From: an uncultured Oscillospiraceae bacterium
GTDB taxonomy: Bacteria > Bacillota > Clostridia > Oscillospirales > Ruminococcaceae
DNA: 49,040 nt
Assembly (NCBI GenBank): GCA_934464775.1
Contig: CAKSKG010000018.1
Span: 1-49,040, forward strand
Direction: 5' to 3'
Part shown: positions 47,558-49,040 of the stretch, piece by piece
Layout: every line of letters starts with the position of its first letter
Position numbering within the stretch: the first letter of the stretch is position 1
Translations under genes and position numbers: made by a program
The notes under the pieces: model-generated
What the model saw: only the letters and a program-made list of their open reading frames with translations
The model's database searches: none
What the model was told of the DNA's origin: nothing

Positions 47558-48397
47558 ATGAATAAATTTTTTAAGGCAGCCTGTGCTGCGGTATCCTGCG
47601 CAGCTGTGATATCCTGTGCGGCTTTCAGTGTTTCCGCCGAAGACGCAGTGCTTGATATCCAGCCTGTTACATCAAGTGGAAGCTGGGGACAGAGTGTTAT
47701 ATACAAGACAACTCTCCAGACAGCAGAGAATGATTTTAACCCCACTGCGATGACCAAGGATTCCGTTGTCAAGGTAGAATACACCTGCGATGCCCCCAAG
47801 GACACCTGCCCCGTTGAGCTTATCTGGCAGTCATGGGGCGAACATTCGGACGACAAGATTGTCGACTGGGCAAAGGTCGCTCCCGCAGAAGAGGGCGACG
47901 GCTGGGCTGATTTTAATTATGATGATATCGTTGCGGCTTACGGAACGGACGATTTCTCCGAGGTATACAACATCTGCGTAGGTGACACGGGAACACCCGT
48001 TACCGTTACGAAGATCACCGTTACAAATCTGGGCGAGCCGAAAACTCTTCCTGCATGGGCTGAGGAGCTTGCGACTCTTGAAGAGACGGAGGCAGAGGTG
48101 ACCGAGGCAGAGACAGAAGCCGAAACTGAGGCTGTTACGGAAGAAACAACCGCAGAAACAGTGGAAGAAACAGAAGCCGAGACAACTGTAACGGAAGCGG
48201 AAACAACCGTTGAAGAAACCACTGCCGAAACAACGGCAAAGACAACAGCTGCCACGGAAGCTGCCGAGGCTGTTTCGGTTGACAACAGCGGAATTGACGC
48301 TGCGGGAGTTATACTCATTGCCGCAATTGCAATTGTTGCTGCTGCGATCGTATTCTTAGTGATACTCATTCACCAGAGAGGCGGCTTCAAGAAGTAA
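47558..48397 (+). CDS. Secreted, C-terminally membrane-anchored surface protein
   Basis: 279 aa. A signal peptide (about residues 1-27: FFKAACAAVSCAAVISCAAFSVSA) precedes a ~140-residue beta-rich domain starting VLDIQPVTSSGSWGQSVIYKTTL and ending VTVTKITVTNLG, which looks like a carbohydrate-binding-module fold (inference). Then comes a Glu/Thr-rich linker (about 170-245, repeats of TEAE and ETTAE) and a C-terminal transmembrane helix (about 253-273) with a short basic tail. The layout suggests display on the cell surface. GGAAAGAGG precedes the ATG at 47558; a start 48 bases upstream lies between promoter and ribosome site and is unlikely. Confidence 0.82.
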   Translation: MNKFFKAACAAVSCAAVISCAAFSVSAEDAVLDIQPVTSSGSWGQSVIYKTTLQTAENDFNPTAMTKDSVVKVEYTCDAPKDTCPVELIWQSWGEHSDDKIVDWAKVAPAEEGDGWADFNYDDIVAAYGTDDFSEVYNICVGDTGTPVTVTKITVTNLGEPKTLPAWAEELATLEETEAEVTEAETEAETEAVTEETTAETVEETEAETTVTEAETTVEETTAETTAKTTAATEAAEAVSVDNSGIDAAGVILIAAIAIVAAAIVFLVILIHQRGGFKK

Positions 48398-48443
48398 GAT
48401 TTTGGGGCAGCGAAAAAAGTTTTGAAAAAATTTCGGAAAATGC

Positions 48444-48472
48444 TTGACAAATAAAAAAAAGTGTGGTATTAT
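48444..48472 (+). promoter_or_regulatory. Promoter of the tRNA-Ser pair
   Basis: TTGACA at 48444-48449, 17-bp spacer, TATTAT at 48467-48472. An A-rich tract with AAATTTCGGA lies upstream, as at the tRNA promoter at 193. Confidence 0.87.
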
Positions 48473-48529
48473 ATATAAGTCGTCGGACATGATTTTCATA
48501 TATGTATGGAATCGGCGATTTATATGTAT

Positions 48530-48618
<89 letters not shown>

Positions 48619-48645
48619 CTTAATATTTATAAACTGTTACCATAT

Positions 48646-48735
48646 GGAGATGTACTCAAGTGGTGACGAGGCGCCCCTGCTAAGGGCGTAGGTCGGGAAA
48701 CCGGCGCGAGAGTTCAAGTCTCTCCATCTCCGCCA
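48646..48735 (+). tRNA. tRNA-Ser (GCT)
   Basis: 90 nt class II tRNA with a long variable arm (TAGGTCGGGAAACCGGC). The anticodon loop CTGCTAA gives GCT (AGC/AGU codons). The acceptor GGAGATG pairs with CATCTCC, discriminator G, CCA at 48733-48735. Confidence 0.96.
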
Positions 48736-48736
48736 A

Positions 48737-48780
48737 AAGCTGTAAGTTAATTTTGACTTACAGCTTTTATTTTTTTTGTC
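48737..48780 (+). terminator. Terminator of the tRNA-Ser operon
   Basis: AAAGCTGTAAGT pairs with ACTTACAGCTTT, followed by a run of eight T. Confidence 0.9.
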
Positions 48781-49040
48781 TTTTTCTGAGTTTGGCGTTG
48801 TGTGGCTGATAGTTTGAATTTACTTTATTGAATAGTTGGTATTCTATGCCATTTTTGCTTTGATGTTATTGAAAAGCTTACTTTTCTTTTTGTGTTAGCG
48901 TTATTGCTTGACTTCAATATTATGTTGTTCGTTAAAAGCTTACTTTTATTTTTAGAAATGTGTATCATATGAGCTTCAAGATTCGCAAAGGGAACACCAA
49001 AGGGCGAAGGAGAGGGGGGCTAAAGAAAAGCAGAAGCAAA
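48781..49040. other. A/T-rich 3' end of the window; possible start of a basic ORF
   Basis: The first ~180 bases hold only A/T-rich sequence with two near copies of AAAAGCTTACTTTT (about 48873 and 48938). An ATG at 48969 opens a frame to the window edge (24 codons, mostly Lys, Arg and Gly: MSFKIRKGNTKGRRRGGLKK) but has no ribosome site. I cannot call it a gene. Confidence 0.3.

Overview
The window looks like a chromosomal segment of a Ruminococcus-like clostridium (Oscillospiraceae, gut or rumen). This is inferred from the gene content: a CIRCE/HrcA-controlled hrcA-grpE-dnaK-dnaJ cluster, meso-diaminopimelate dehydrogenase, a four-subunit ferredoxin-linked 2-oxoacid oxidoreductase, DUF1292, DUF1836, YitT, DUF421/DUF4363 and the TIGR03916/TIGR03915 pair. 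Strong AGGAG-type ribosome sites and canonical TTGACA/TATAAT promoters with 17-bp spacing also fit. There are no phage structural genes, transposases or CRISPR arrays. Most genes are housekeeping or conserved hypothetical.

Layout. 1-2310: one arm of a dispersed palindromic element, a tRNA-Gly/Arg/His operon, one small gene, then about 1.35 kb without a conventional gene. That gap has its own minus-strand promoter and terminator and holds a regular tandem array of ~51-bp units. 2.3-8.3 kb: DUF1292, PP2C phosphatase, S24-type repressor with a TerD-domain protein, purB, a DUF4190-like membrane protein. 8.3-14.2 kb (minus): ECF sigma/anti-sigma pair, a large membrane-anchored protein, and a DUF1836-dipeptidase-ThuA operon. 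14.5-17.9 kb: P-loop ATPase plus ferredoxin oxidoreductase operon. 17.9-20.8 kb (minus): murA, flavin reductase, YitT. 21-25 kb: ddh, then a DNA-repair pair whose promoter carries three LexA-like boxes, then an HD hydrolase. 25.2-28.8 kb: rpiB-upp-glmS-ppa operon. 28.9-40 kb: membrane DUF pair, a possible nuclease-fold protein, the heat-shock operon, a pseudokinase-LRR protein, YfcE-like phosphoesterase, YgjP-like peptidase, zinc macrodomain protein. 40.3-49 kb: ATC-hydrolase-like protein, rsmD-coaD operon, a GH26-like protein, a PNPOx-like protein, a complete 172-bp palindromic element, a DHH phosphoesterase, TtcA-like enzyme, GNAT, a cell-surface protein, and two tRNA-Ser genes.

The most unusual feature is the unit on the minus strand at about 2268-900. 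A consensus promoter and a strong terminator bracket about 1.37 kb that has no ORF of normal size. After a ~480-nt head rich in short hairpins come twelve ~51-nt units in strict A/B alternation. Each unit can fold into a hairpin presenting GUCC (GACC in two copies). Diverged copies change both sides of the basal stem, as expected for a selected RNA structure. The A units and two more distant copies also carry an SD, a 9-nt spacer, a start codon, two codons and a stop. I do not recognise it as a known RNA class; ROOL/GOLLD-type large RNAs are the first comparison to make.
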